Part shown: positions 1 to 9,398 of the stretch, one piece after another
How positions within the stretch are numbered: position 1 is the first letter of the stretch
Layout of the letters: the number at the start of each line of letters is the position of its first letter
NCBI GenBank assembly: GCA_009602735.1
Contig: WELA01010114.1
Coordinates: forward strand, 1-23,970
Origin: Mesotaenium endlicherianum
Lineage: Eukaryota; Streptophyta; Zygnematophyceae; Zygnematales; Mesotaeniaceae
Length of the DNA stretch: 23,970 nt
Direction: 5' to 3'
Program-made: the position numbers and the translations under genes
Notes under the pieces: generated by a model
Seen by the model: the letters and a program-made list of their open reading frames with translations, nothing else
The model's database searches: none
Told to the model about the DNA's origin: nothing

Positions 1-78
1 ACCCTAAACCCTAAACCCTAAACCCTAAACCCTAAACCCTAAACCCTAAACCCTAAACCCTAAACCCGAAACCCTAAA
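1..78. repeat. Telomeric repeat array (CCCTAAA)n
   Basis: After a leading A there are nine perfect CCCTAAA units (2-64), one variant unit CCCGAAA (65-71) and a last perfect unit (72-78). The C-rich strand reads 5' to 3' at the left edge, which is the orientation expected for a left chromosome end. This is the plant-type telomere sequence found in land plants and many green algae. The array is only 78 bp here, so the contig probably starts inside the telomere. Confidence 0.97.
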
Positions 79-1012
79 CAACTAGTTCCTTTCCTCGTGA
101 GTTACTACGCTTCCACTAGGGCACTCTGCCCCTTTCATTGGGTACAAAGGCTCGCTCGTTGTACGAATTCTCACCGTTCGTGGCAGTATGGCAAGACTCG
201 TCTCTCGACGGTTGCTCACTCCACAGGTTATCCGTGCGCTTAGATGTCTCACTTCCTCGTGGACTCTGGCTTGAATCAAAACCTTCCGCAGGCTCCACAG
301 GGTAGTAGAGTATTCCACTCCTCAACCGCATGTACAGTTGAATTTCTCCGGTTCCCCTTCCAGGTTGAGCACCGGCAGCTCTCACAGGCCTCAATCCCCA
401 ATTTGCTTGGGAATTTCTATTCACCTGAATCACAGAACCCAAGTTCTCAGAAGTAGGACGGAAGTCTCTTACTTCCACATAGGCTTTATGCCTTAAGGTT
501 CTTGGATTCACAGGCGAGCAAATTGTAGTTTGCAGAAATCACACTCTAAGCAGCTTGACATACACCGTCAGATTCAGAGAAAATCGCCCTTCAAGCTTTC
601 GCTTAAGTTTCACAAAGTCACAGCTTACAAAACTCTGAAACTACAAGTCTATGCTGGCCTGGGTCAAGCTCTTCACTTAACACCGCGCCTTAACAACACT
701 TCACTGCCAGGCTAGGCTCACTCAGTTCTTCACTGAGAGCTTATCTGTCAATATTACTCTCTCTCTTCGAGATGCGAATGCGACTTCTGAGAACTTGGAA
801 ACTAACACACAACTCACCATTTTAAGGCTGCTTCACACACACTTGTGGCGTTCGGCCGAATCTGTGCTAATCCCCTAGCAGATTCTATTCTGCAGTCCTC
901 CTGCTTTCAACAGTGAGATTCCCTCTTGGGAACTCCTACAATCCTAACTTATCTATGATACACTGAGAAGAATCTTCAGCGTCGGCAGAAGCGTGGGGCC
1001 TCGGCCCTCTAA
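79..1012. other. Subtelomeric sequence, no recognised gene
   Basis: I recognise no gene here. The longest open frame is on the minus strand, 511 down to 116 (131 codons). It opens on GTG, not ATG, and is closed upstream by a nearby in-frame stop. Its residues around 'LRSGILY' faintly recall gag-like retroelement proteins, which is too weak for a call. A second minus frame (318-82) overlaps it. A 12-base direct repeat, TTGGGAACTCCT, occurs near 915 and again near 1018. A degraded subtelomeric retroelement is possible but unproven. Confidence 0.4.
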
Positions 1013-1088
1013 TGGCCTTGGGAACTCCTTCTTCTTCTTCGCGCCCTTCTTCTCCTTCCTTCTGCTCCTTCTGCTCCTTCTGCTTCTT
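1013..1088. repeat. Pyrimidine-rich tract with CTTCTGCTC repeats
   Basis: The plus strand is almost all C and T here. It includes a run of CTT triplets followed by about three tandem copies of a 9-base CTTCTGCTC/T unit. It lies inside gene-free subtelomeric DNA and looks like simple-sequence expansion. No function is implied. Confidence 0.7.
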
Positions 1089-1931
1089 GGCAAAAGTGCG
1101 TCAGAGTGAATGACATGTCTCAGGCAAGATTCGTGCCTTTCGCAGGCACCACACAGCGTCATCTTTCGAGAATGCCGTGCTTAGTCACAAAGCTTAGCTG
1201 CATGTCGCTTCTGCCTAGCCATGTAGTCACTCAGCATGCATGCACACCTCGTGACTGTCGCGCGTGGCTGCTTAGCTTCTCAGCTGGCAGTCACGCCTAA
1301 TTAGCTCATGGCTAATAACTCCTGAGCGATGTGTACAAGCAAATGCCACTTGCTCAAGATTCCCAACCGGGCGGCCGTAATCTATCTTGGCATTGCGGCC
1401 ATGACCTGGCTTAATCTGCTAGTCACGCAGTACCGGACTTGGTACCTGCTGGGCGGCTCATCACTGATCCCCAGCTTTCAGTCTCGCGGCTGTCTATGCT
1501 GTCAAAACCTCCCCCATTCCTGGGTGTGGGGCACATTGATATTGACCCCTTGCCAGTGGTCTTGATGCCGACATACCCGGTGACTGCGACGAAATCAGTC
1601 AAGTGGTCGGTGAGTCAACGTTGACTTACCGTACCTGGGTGGCCGTAGCTTGCGCTGCGCGTGCGGCACCGTCGAACGGATAGTAGTCGCGACAGGGGTT
1701 TGAAGTGGTTTGCAAGTGGTTAGTACTGGCACGGTGAAAGGGATGCTAATTCTCGTGAGTCGTCGGTGATCCGTGGACCGTAAGGCACGACTCCTGAGTT
1801 CTGACTCATGAGTGATGGGTGGTGATGGGCCGTTAATCTCTGGTCAATGACCACTAACGATGCAATGACAAGTCGTAGGCCATGGCCCCCAGGGCCTAGC
1901 CCCTGGAGCCTCGTGCCCTATTGGTAAAAAA
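1089..1931. other. Subtelomeric sequence without a gene
   Basis: No open frame here resembles a protein family. The only local structure I see is a perfect 14-base palindrome, AGTCAACGTTGACT, at 1613-1626, which could be chance. No tRNA boxes or splice-consistent exons were seen. Confidence 0.5.
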
Positions 1932-2100
1932 ACACCCGAAATTTCATGACAAGATTTTCTTGGCATCCAGAACACAAATTTCCGGGTTTTATGTGACATC
2001 CGATTTCGAAAAATTGGATTGTTTTCAACATCCTTCTCATTTTGATCGGATTTTATAACATCCAAAAAGACAAATAACACCCAAAAAGTTATGAATCCAG
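1932..2100. repeat. AT-rich degenerate tandem repeat, period about 32 bp
   Basis: The hexamer ACATCC or a one-base variant (ACACCC, GCATCC) starts at 1932, 1963, 1996, 2028, 2058 and 2077. The spacings are 31, 33, 32, 30 and 19. Between anchors the sequence is AT-rich, with recurring ATTTT, GATTT and TTTTATAAC blocks. The block is clearly more AT-rich than its flanks. It reads as an old, diverged tandem array. The short last spacing suggests a deletion or the end of the array. Confidence 0.6.
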
Positions 2101-2112
2101 GGGTCTGGCAGA

Positions 2113-2345
2113 GATGACAGGTGTACGCGAGCAGAGATGGCAGGGTTACGCAAGCAGAGACGGCTGGGGTACACACAAGCAGAGACTGTCGGGGGTACGC
2201 GGGTGTAGTGACGAGAGGGGTACGCGAGCGGGGTACTTGAGCAGAGACGGCAAGGCTACGCGAGAAGAGACAGGAAGAACACGCAAACAGAGACAGAAAC
2301 GTTCGAAGGCAAAGACGGTTGGGGTACGTAAGCGCATACAAGTAC
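2113..2345. repeat. Degenerate minisatellite, unit about 23 bp
   Basis: A unit close to GGGGTACGCGAGCAGAGACG recurs about nine or ten times with substitutions and small length changes. GTACGCGAGCAGAGA, TTACGCAAGCAGAGA, TACACACAAGCAGAGA and later weaker copies follow one another head to tail. The array keeps open frames on both strands for up to about 90 codons, but these are by-products of the repeat and should not be called genes. Confidence 0.75.
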
Positions 2346-3111
2346 GGTCATAACCGTACAATACAAAAGAAGTATTGGTGGGGCGCTCGCGTACCAACGA
2401 TTGACCGTAGACCACGGCTTCCCGTTACCTTACAGATGCCGTACTGACACTACGGTCAGCTACGGAATAAAATTGACAGTACACAAGTTAACTCGCCAAA
2501 GTAGCCTGCCCGAGTCGCGACAGCAATGATCATTGAACGAGTCAGAAGACGAGCCTAAACGTTGAAAGAAGGTACAGCTTTTGACGTCGGCGTGAGAGCA
2601 CCCCGCCTAAAAATCTCGACCTGCAACAATTGCTGTGAACATTGCCCCGTTACGCATCCGACACCTTGTGACGGGAGGCAGAAAGTCATCATATCCTGGG
2701 TACTTCCTTCGGTCATGGACAGCCAGAGGCTAAATAAGGCCAGTCTGGACTTTGCGCAATTGTTTCCTCACTTGGTGATACAATCTATCATGTTGTTAAG
2801 ATTCTTTTCTTCCATCAGTTGAGTAGGTGGAAGGTTTCCACTTTGTAATTCTTAGTTTGCTTATGGGTACAGCAGCTTCTGCTGCATGTCCAAGTGACGT
2901 TCACATTCTGGCATTAAGAACTTTAAACAGCTTGACGACCTTGCTGGCCTCATTGTGCTGCTTTCAAAGAGTTTCAGCTCCACTTTAGTCACGACAAAAA
3001 CTACGCATATCCTTCCATTTCTCTAGTTTGCTTGCTCGCCTCATTTGGTTCGCTTCAGGTCCTGCTTTCATATCCAGGAAAAGTGCTCAATCCGGAACTT
3101 TAGGGGGTAAA
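2346..3111. other. Gap upstream of the protease gene
   Basis: There is no supported gene. The 86-codon open frame at 2562-2822 opens on a non-ATG codon and resembles nothing I know. The last few hundred bases should hold the promoter and 5' leader of the downstream protease. I see no convincing TATA element close to its start codon. Confidence 0.4.
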
Positions 3112-6100
3112 ATGACACGCATACAAGTCAAAACTTCAGTGAAATGGGTGTGCTACCTCCTCTTCTTAGCAGTTGGAACTCAGGGTCCTCCCGTGGTTGC
3201 CAAGTCAGTGACTCAGTCGCACATCTCAGCTGCAGACTGGGGCAGCCTGTGGGTCACTAGGTGGTCAGACGCCCCCAGTGTTCAGGGCAGGCAGAGGAGA
3301 TTGCCCCCTCGCATGCTCGACGAATACTTGGCAGCAGGTGGTTCACTCTCTTAGCACAGCCGGTTCATACTTGAATTCCCACTCTATATACATATTGCAC
3401 TTTTGAGTTATGCTAACTTCATAGCACTGCTCCACACATGTGCAAATATTTTTGAGCGCAAGCATGTGAAACTTAGAAGTGAAGTGTTGTACTTGGTGAG
3501 GCCGACACCATGCAGTGCAAGTCAGTGCAAGAACAAGGCCTGGTCAAGGTCTGATGCAGCGGCCAGTGTGAACAGGGTCTGAGCACATGGAGGAGCAGCT
3601 GGGCGGGGACAAGACAATTTACGTGGCGCGCTACTTCACGGGGCAGGAGGCCAACGCCACGCAGCTCCTGCAGCACCTGGGCATAATCACGCCCATTCGA
3701 GGTCGCTCGGCTGTCCTCTCCTCATCCCTCCTCCTGCTGCTGCTGCTGCTGTCGCCGCCTGCTTCCACTATGCTTTGCGCCCTCCTTCCTCTTTCTCAAG
3801 CGCCTCGCACAGATAGACAGGAGCCTGGTGGGTTGCTTTTGCTCTCTCAGGAGTGCTGGGAGGGGGAGGAGGGAGGAGGGGCAGCAGGCTAATGGACTTG
3901 CAGGGGAGGGGCTGTTCTTTTTCACACCGTGGCATCATGACTGGGCGGGACACACTTGATGCAGGGTGCTGCGAGGGCCGGGGCCACCTGCTGGTGTACA
4001 TGACCCGCAGCGCGAAGGAGGAGGCGAGCAAGCGGTGGGACGTGTTTGAGCTCATTGACGCACTGCCGCCGCAGCTCAAGGTGGAGCCCGCGGGGCTGGG
4101 CAAGCTGCTGGAGGGCATCGACGGCGACGAGTCCGTCCCCACCGACTCCGAGGCACACCCCACCCCCTTGCCCCCTGCCCAACCGCCCAACCACTCCCCG
4201 TTGACCCCAGCAATCGACAAACATATTTGAGGGACAGTGTAGTGCTGGCGGCGGGGGTGTTGGCGGCTGTTACGTTGGGCAGGAGGGCCAGGGAGCATGC
4301 TCACGTGCTTGTGGGGGTGGGGTAGGGGGGCGATACAGGCAGTGGGAGTGAGGGTGGTGCTGGCGGAGGGGGCGGTGCTGGAGCCGGCGGACATGCAGCG
4401 CTACACAGGCACCATTGCGGCGCTGTTGCCGAGCGTGGCGGACCTGGAGGTGGTGGCGCAGGGCCTCAGGGCCATGCTGGTGCGCCCGCTGCCGCTGGTG
4501 AAGGCCTACGCGCTGGCCAAGCACGCGCCCCTGCTGCCCTTTGTGCTGTGGGTGGAGCCGTACCCCCTGCTCACCACCCACAACCACTTTGCCGGCCCCG
4601 TCATCCAGGTGCCCCACCCACCCGTGCTGCCCACTCCGCTGGTGTGTGCCGCTCAGCTCCTCCTGTGCCAGTTGCTCAAGCAGAGCTGAGAGGCAAGTCT
4701 GTGGCTGCTGCTGCTGCTGGTGGTGGCGGTGGTGGTGGAGCAGGGCAGTGCGCCGTTCAGCAGCGTGCCCTTGGTGTTTGCCGCGGGCCTGCGGGGCCGC
4801 AACCAGACCATCTCCGTGGCCGACACCGGCCTGGATGTCCAGGTATGCTGCACACCCCACCGCCCACCGCCCACCGAAGCTCACGCGCTTTCTCTGCCCG
4901 GCACCATGTGACAGCAGCCTCCTCCTACATTGGGAAAGGTCTCTCCTTCCTTCCAGTCACGATGTTGTTGTGTGGTGGGTGGGTGTGGGTGTGGATGTGG
5001 GTGTGGGTGGGGGTGGGGGATTGCATGCAGCATTGCTTCTTCCGGGACGACACGCAGCCGGTCCCCTCCAGCGTCGTCAACCGCGCGCATCGCAAAGTGA
5101 TAAAGTACGTGGCGCTGGGAGACGCGGCAGACGTGGCAGGCGGCCACGGCACGCACGTGTGCGGCACCGTGGCTGGCGCTGCTGCCAGCGGCAGCACGGG
5201 CAGCGCTTCCGCCTCCTTCCAGGGCATCGCATCCGCCGCCAAGCTAGGTCCGTGTGGGTGTGTGGTATTTGTACACGCAGTAAAATGCTAAATCTTGTTT
5301 GCGCCGTCCGTCCATCTGCATCCCTTTTTCCTCTTCTCTCTGCTGCTGCTGGCTATCAATTCCCAAGGGTCACAGGCTGCGGCAGTGCTGGCAAAACAGC
5401 TGAGCAGCAGCAGCAGCAGCGGCGGCGGCGGCGGCAAAGGATTGAGGCCGTGCATGGGTGGGCGGGCGGGGGGGTGAGCAGCGGTGTACGACATCGGCGG
5501 CAGCAGTGACAACGGCAGCCTGGCGGGGCTGGACAGCGCCGTGCTCTCCACCATCTTGGGCGACGCCCGCAACTCCGGAGCCGCCATCCACCTCAACGCC
5601 TGGGGTCCGTCCCTCCTTCTCTCTCTCTGTCTGCTGTGTTCTGCTCTGCTCTGCTCTGCCGGCGTACGCCGTCGGCATCAGCTTGAGGCTGTCGTTCAAC
5701 TGACTGACTGGCTGGCTATGTCGCGTGTGTGCACGCGTGTGCCTGCGGGGGTGCAGGAGTGCGGCTGAGCAGCCTGCAGATGAGCACCAGCTTCAACCAG
5801 CACGACGTTGACGACTTCCTCTTCAGGTACCCTCTCCTCTTCTCTCTACCTCAGGGGCTGGTGTTGCTCGCCTTGCAACACCGCAAGAGGGTTGCTGCTG
5901 TTGCTGCTGCTGCTCATGCGATGGGTGGCACGGGTGGTGGGCTGTCCGTCCCACGCGCAGAAACGAGGGCGTGCTGCTGGTACAGTCGGGGGGCAATGAC
6001 GGCGGGCACAACCTGCTGGCGGGCAACTTCACCATCAGCTCGCCTGGCATCTCCAAGAACGCCCTCACTGTCAGGCCCCTCCCCTCCCCTCCCCTTCCCC

Positions 6101-8723
6101 TCTACTTCAAATCCTGTCTGCCTGCCTGTCCGTCTGTCTGTCTATGGCAATGGTGCAGACGCCGGAGCTTTAGCTTACTCCCTGCTGCTGCTGTTGCTGC
6201 TGCTGCTTGTGCTTGCTTGCTGTGGAGCACTCAGGTGGGAGCATCGGTGAGCCAGGCGGGCAGCTTTGACAAGTGCAAGACCGACTGCAGCGCCCAGCAG
6301 CAGGAGAGCGCCAGCTGCCCCGGGTGCGACGCGTACCCGGACCCAAGCAGCCGCAGCGAGCTGCAGGGCGACGCGGGCGAGTACACGGCGTACGTGGCGC
6401 CCTTCTCCAGCAAGGGCCCCACGCTGGACGCGCGCATCAAGCCCGACCTTGTGGCCCCGTATGCTCCCCCGCTCCTTGCCTCCCGCCCTCCCTCTCTGCC
6501 TTGTTCTTCTCCCTCGCTGACTGCTAGCGCCTCATGGCTGGGATGCGCCTGCTGGCTTGCTCGCTTGCTTGCTGCATTCCTGGACCTAGGGGTGGGGGCA
6601 AGGTGGGGGCAAACATGAAGCTGATAGTGCCCAGGGTTTATGTGAGGGTGGGTGGTCGCCAACAGAGGGTATAGGGTGTGGTCGGCGAACGCCCTCAGCG
6701 GGGACCGCTGCTCCCTGCTTGCGGCTCAGGTGGCCTCCTCCTTCCCAAGCCCCCCACTTCCTCCCTCCCTGGCCTTACTCGCTCACGCCTGCTCAAAAGA
6801 CTAGCGGGGCTGGAGGGAGACTGAGGCGTGGTTGTGGGGGGAGAGATGCAGGGCACGTCATCAGCGGCCGCTGTGGCGGCGGGCGCGGCCGCTGTCATCC
6901 GAGAGTATTTCATGTCCGGCTTCTACCCCACAGGTCGGGCCTCCCCTCCCTTCCCCCTCCCCCCCCCCCGTCACCCCCGTCGGCCCTCTCTGGGCAGCCA
7001 GCCGGCCGCCAGCTGGGTGTCTGACGGGCGATTGCCTGCCTGCCTGGCCTGGTGGGGGAGGGAGCAGGAGTGGCGGTGGTGGAGAACGCGCTGACGCCCT
7101 CGGGGGCTCTCCTCAAGGCCTGCCTCATCCACAGGTATGTCTGAGTGGGCTTGCGCGTGCGACTCTTTGCATCCTCAGGCAGTGCCGTGTGCGGCTATCT
7201 CCACGCTGCCTGGCTTGGCGAGGCATGCATAGACTGCTTCCAGTGTATTCACAGCCACTGCATGCGCGTGTGTGCTGGGCGGGGGCGGCAGTGGGCAGGC
7301 CATGCGGGGGTACCTGCGGCCGCGCCTGCATCCTCTCAGCGGTGCCGTCATTCACTTGGAAGTCCACAAGTTTGCCGACGAAGGCGTCCCGTTTCCGAAC
7401 GTCTATGAAGGTAGGGGCGAGACCCATTCTCCGCACTCACCTGCACGTGTGCACCCCTCGACCCCCCCCCGGGCTCCCGCACTCTTCAATCGGGTGTGTC
7501 TTGGTGTCCTGTCATATATGCATGGAACAAACTCGCAGTAATGTTGTTCTGTGTGCGTGACGTGGGGCCCCAGGCTTTGGGCTACTGCGGCTGGACAGGG
7601 TGCTGCGCCTCACGGGCGGTGCGGCCGACTCGGGGCCCACTCACCTGTGGGTGCGCTCCGGCACGTCCGACGGGGCTGTGCTGCTGGAGGGGGCATCGCA
7701 CATATACAAGTTCAGAGTGTTTGGCATCGAGCCTCTGCGCGTGACCCTGGTGTGGATGGACCCTGCCTCCGCCATAGGCTCTCTGCAGTCCACAGTGAAC
7801 AACCTGGACCTGTCGGTGCTGGCGCCCGACAACGCCACGCTGCTGTACCCCAACGGCCTGCAGCAGCCGGACTACGCCAACAACGTCGAGCGCCTCGAGG
7901 TGGCCCGCTCTCCATCTGTCAAGCACGGCGCCCCTGCCCGCGCTCTTTGATTTTCTAGCGGATAGTCTTGCATGCCGAGTGTCTTGCCGATCATCCTCTG
8001 TGTTCCTCTTGAACCCAACTCGGCAGTGTTGGCACACTCAAGGCGTATGCTTGCTTGCTCGGTTGCTAACGAGGCCCCCTGCGCGGCTGCCAGCGGCCAG
8101 CATGTGTGGAGGGACTGACTGAGGGGGGTTTTCTGGCCCTTGGTGGCAGGTGGCGTATCCGGAGGTGGAGAAGGAGTACACGGTGACTGTTGCGGCGACG
8201 TCGGTGTTTGGGCATGCGGGACAGCCGTACGCGCTGGTGGTGACGGGGAACATGGGCCCCGTGGGCAACCCGGCTGTGGGAGACGCCAACCGGCAGCCGT
8301 TTGTGCCCGCCACGTGCTTCTTCCTGGACCCAGTATGCGTCAATGGCATGTGTGAGCTGGTGAGCTTCTTCCCACCCCCCCTTCACCCCTGCCCTGCCTT
8401 CAGCTGCTGTGCTGTGCATCCAATACGAAGGTAGCAAGGAAGGGCCTTGCTCTCTGGAACTGATTGTCAGAATGCGGGAACCTTTGCATGGTCATGAGAG
8501 AAGAAGTGTGCTTGATGGCGAATGGCAGGTGGCACCGGAGCGTTGTCCAAGGCTGGCGGGAGGTGTCCGCAGCGCAAGTGGGGGCGGCAGGCGCCCCAAG
8601 ATTGGGGATGGCGATGGTATCTATGGTGGTGGTCTCGGCGTGACTGGTGCTGCTGCCAAAGTCAGTTGGAATGTTCCACTCGTACTCGCTGCTGCTTTTT
8701 GTGCCTCGTTCTTGCTCTTCTAA
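3112..8723 (+). CDS. KP-43/TagA-type subtilisin-like serine protease, secreted
   Basis: Seventeen exons: 3112-3337, 3576-3701, 3965-4130, 4353-4608, 4744-4842, 5031-5247, 5482-5604, 5757-5826, 5961-6069, 6235-6458, 6666-6729, 6846-6933, 7068-7134, 7292-7410, 7574-7899, 8150-8359 and 8529-8723. They join in one frame to 894 residues. The chosen ATG is followed by a basic stretch and a hydrophobic signal peptide (about residues 1-30). A propeptide-like region precedes the S8 catalytic domain. Catalytic residues are Asp285 (VADTGLD), His330 (GHGTHVCGT), oxyanion Asn440 (SGGNDG) and Ser565 (GTSSA). A beta-sandwich like that of KP-43 proteases follows (VTLVWMDP, then NNLDLSVL). The end has four cysteines (816, 823, 828, 836), a Gly-rich linker and a hydrophobic tail (879-894) that could be a GPI signal or a membrane anchor. 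Unlike Dictyostelium TagA there is no ABC transporter. The exon 3/4 junction is the least certain (4134/4339 also keeps frame). Substrate unknown. Confidence 0.88.
3734..3751. repeat. (CTG)6 microsatellite in protease intron 2
   Basis: Six CTG triplets lie between exons 2 and 3 of the protease. The open frame across them is intronic, because it does not connect with either flanking exon. Confidence 0.85.
4705..4738. repeat. CTG/TGG triplet repeat in protease intron 4
   Basis: Five CTG triplets are followed by a run of TGG/CGG triplets just upstream of the exon 5 acceptor at 4742-4743. This purine/T-rich stretch replaces the usual polypyrimidine tract. Confidence 0.8.
4972..5020 (+). repeat. 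G-rich (GGGTGT)n-like repeat in protease intron 5
   Basis: About eight GGG or longer runs are separated by one to three bases, mostly as GGGTGT or GGGTGTGGAT. The tract ends ten bases before the exon 6 acceptor at 5030. Four or more close G-runs fit a G-quadruplex motif on the coding strand of the pre-mRNA. Confidence 0.8.
5403..5435. repeat. (GCA)n/(GCG)n triplet repeat in protease intron 6
   Basis: Tandem AGC triplets run into GGC triplets in the intron between exons 6 and 7. The exon 7 frame starts only at 5482, so this does not encode a polyserine/polyglycine stretch. Confidence 0.82.
5892..5914. repeat. CTG/TTG triplet repeat in protease intron 8
   Basis: A short interrupted CTG array lies between exons 8 and 9. 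It belongs to the same class as the other intronic triplet arrays in this gene. Confidence 0.75.
6182..6207. repeat. CTG/TTG triplet repeat in protease intron 9
   Basis: An interrupted CTG array sits about 25 bases upstream of the exon 10 acceptor (6233-6234), where a branch-point and polypyrimidine region would be expected. Confidence 0.78.
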
Positions 8724-9044
8724 TTGAAAAGTGAATGCTGAGGGTTGCTGGTTTGGGAGCTGATGATCTGATCAACGACTTGCCCTCGAGGGTGTTACAT
8801 GAAGATCTTAGCTAAGTTTCACACTAAGCATGAGCTCTAGACAGCATACCTATCTTTGTGAGTTTGGGTGTACCTGCGGAGAGGCGCTAGTATATATTTA
8901 TCTTTCCACGTCCGTTTTTTTGGCACCTTTTAGGGCGAGGTCCTTCCGTCTCCAGCAGCGGTAGAGCATCATAAGGGCACAAGAAGGTCCTACCACTAGT
9001 TGCAAGTGTGTTTGCAACGTAGTACAACCGCGCATACTGAGTCT

Positions 9045-9049
9045 TGTAA
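9045..9049 (+). terminator. Candidate TGTAA poly(A) signal, protease
   Basis: TGTAA lies 322 bases after the protease stop. TGTAA is the usual poly(A) signal in chlorophyte algae. The distance is rather long, so this is the weakest of the five candidates. Confidence 0.35.
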
Positions 9050-9296
9050 ATTTGTCATCTGTTGCAATCAGAAGAAAAAGGTGGTAAACCGCTGATTTTC
9101 TGCAACGATTCTCACTTCGCACATAGACAAAATAACAAGAAGTTCCTCATGTTCTTGTTGACATTCTAGCGTCTGGGTGTGATGTATGTCAATCATGGTG
9201 TAAGCGTGTCGGCAAGAACTGAAGTACGTTCAATAAAGCTCCTTATCATTCCAGCTGCATTATGTGTTCAGCAAATCCATGTGTGGTACAAAAGTC

Positions 9297-9301
9297 TTAC
9301 A
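9297..9301 (-). terminator. Candidate TGTAA poly(A) signal, methyltransferase
   Basis: TTACA on the plus strand reads TGTAA on the minus strand, about 98 bases past the methyltransferase stop. The sequence and spacing suit a chlorophyte 3' end. Confidence 0.55.
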
Positions 9302-9398
9302 CACAATTATCCAGGACAGCAACAGAACATTCAAATTAGCTTGGCAGTGCCAGTTTTATTTCAAACTCAAGCGGCATAAGTGTCATGGGGATCGGGCT

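Larger units (their letters stand above)
8724..9398. other. Tail-to-tail gap between protease and methyltransferase
   Basis: This 675-bp gap holds the 3' untranslated regions of two converging genes. No further gene is supported. Candidate poly(A) signals for both genes lie inside it and are listed separately. Confidence 0.6.

Noticed and set aside
82..318. 78-codon minus-strand frame beside the telomere
   Set aside because: It overlaps another open frame, shows no motif, and lacks evidence of splicing or similarity.
1932..2345. Evenly spaced short repeats resembling a CRISPR array
   Set aside because: The units are degenerate, the inter-anchor sequence is not unique spacer-like, and this is a eukaryotic subtelomere. 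Tandem repeats explain it.
3722..5435. CTG/CAG arrays as coding polyleucine or polyglutamine tracts
   Set aside because: Each array lies between a donor and an acceptor of the in-frame protease model, and none continues an exon frame.
4541..5509. Long plus-strand open frame of 322 codons, and an overlapping one at 4548-5291
   Set aside because: They cross protease exons in the wrong frame and are rich in repeats. The spliced protease model with its Asp and His motifs explains this DNA.
6231..6662. Minus-strand 143-codon frame
   Set aside because: It is antisense to protease exon 10 and has no family resemblance.
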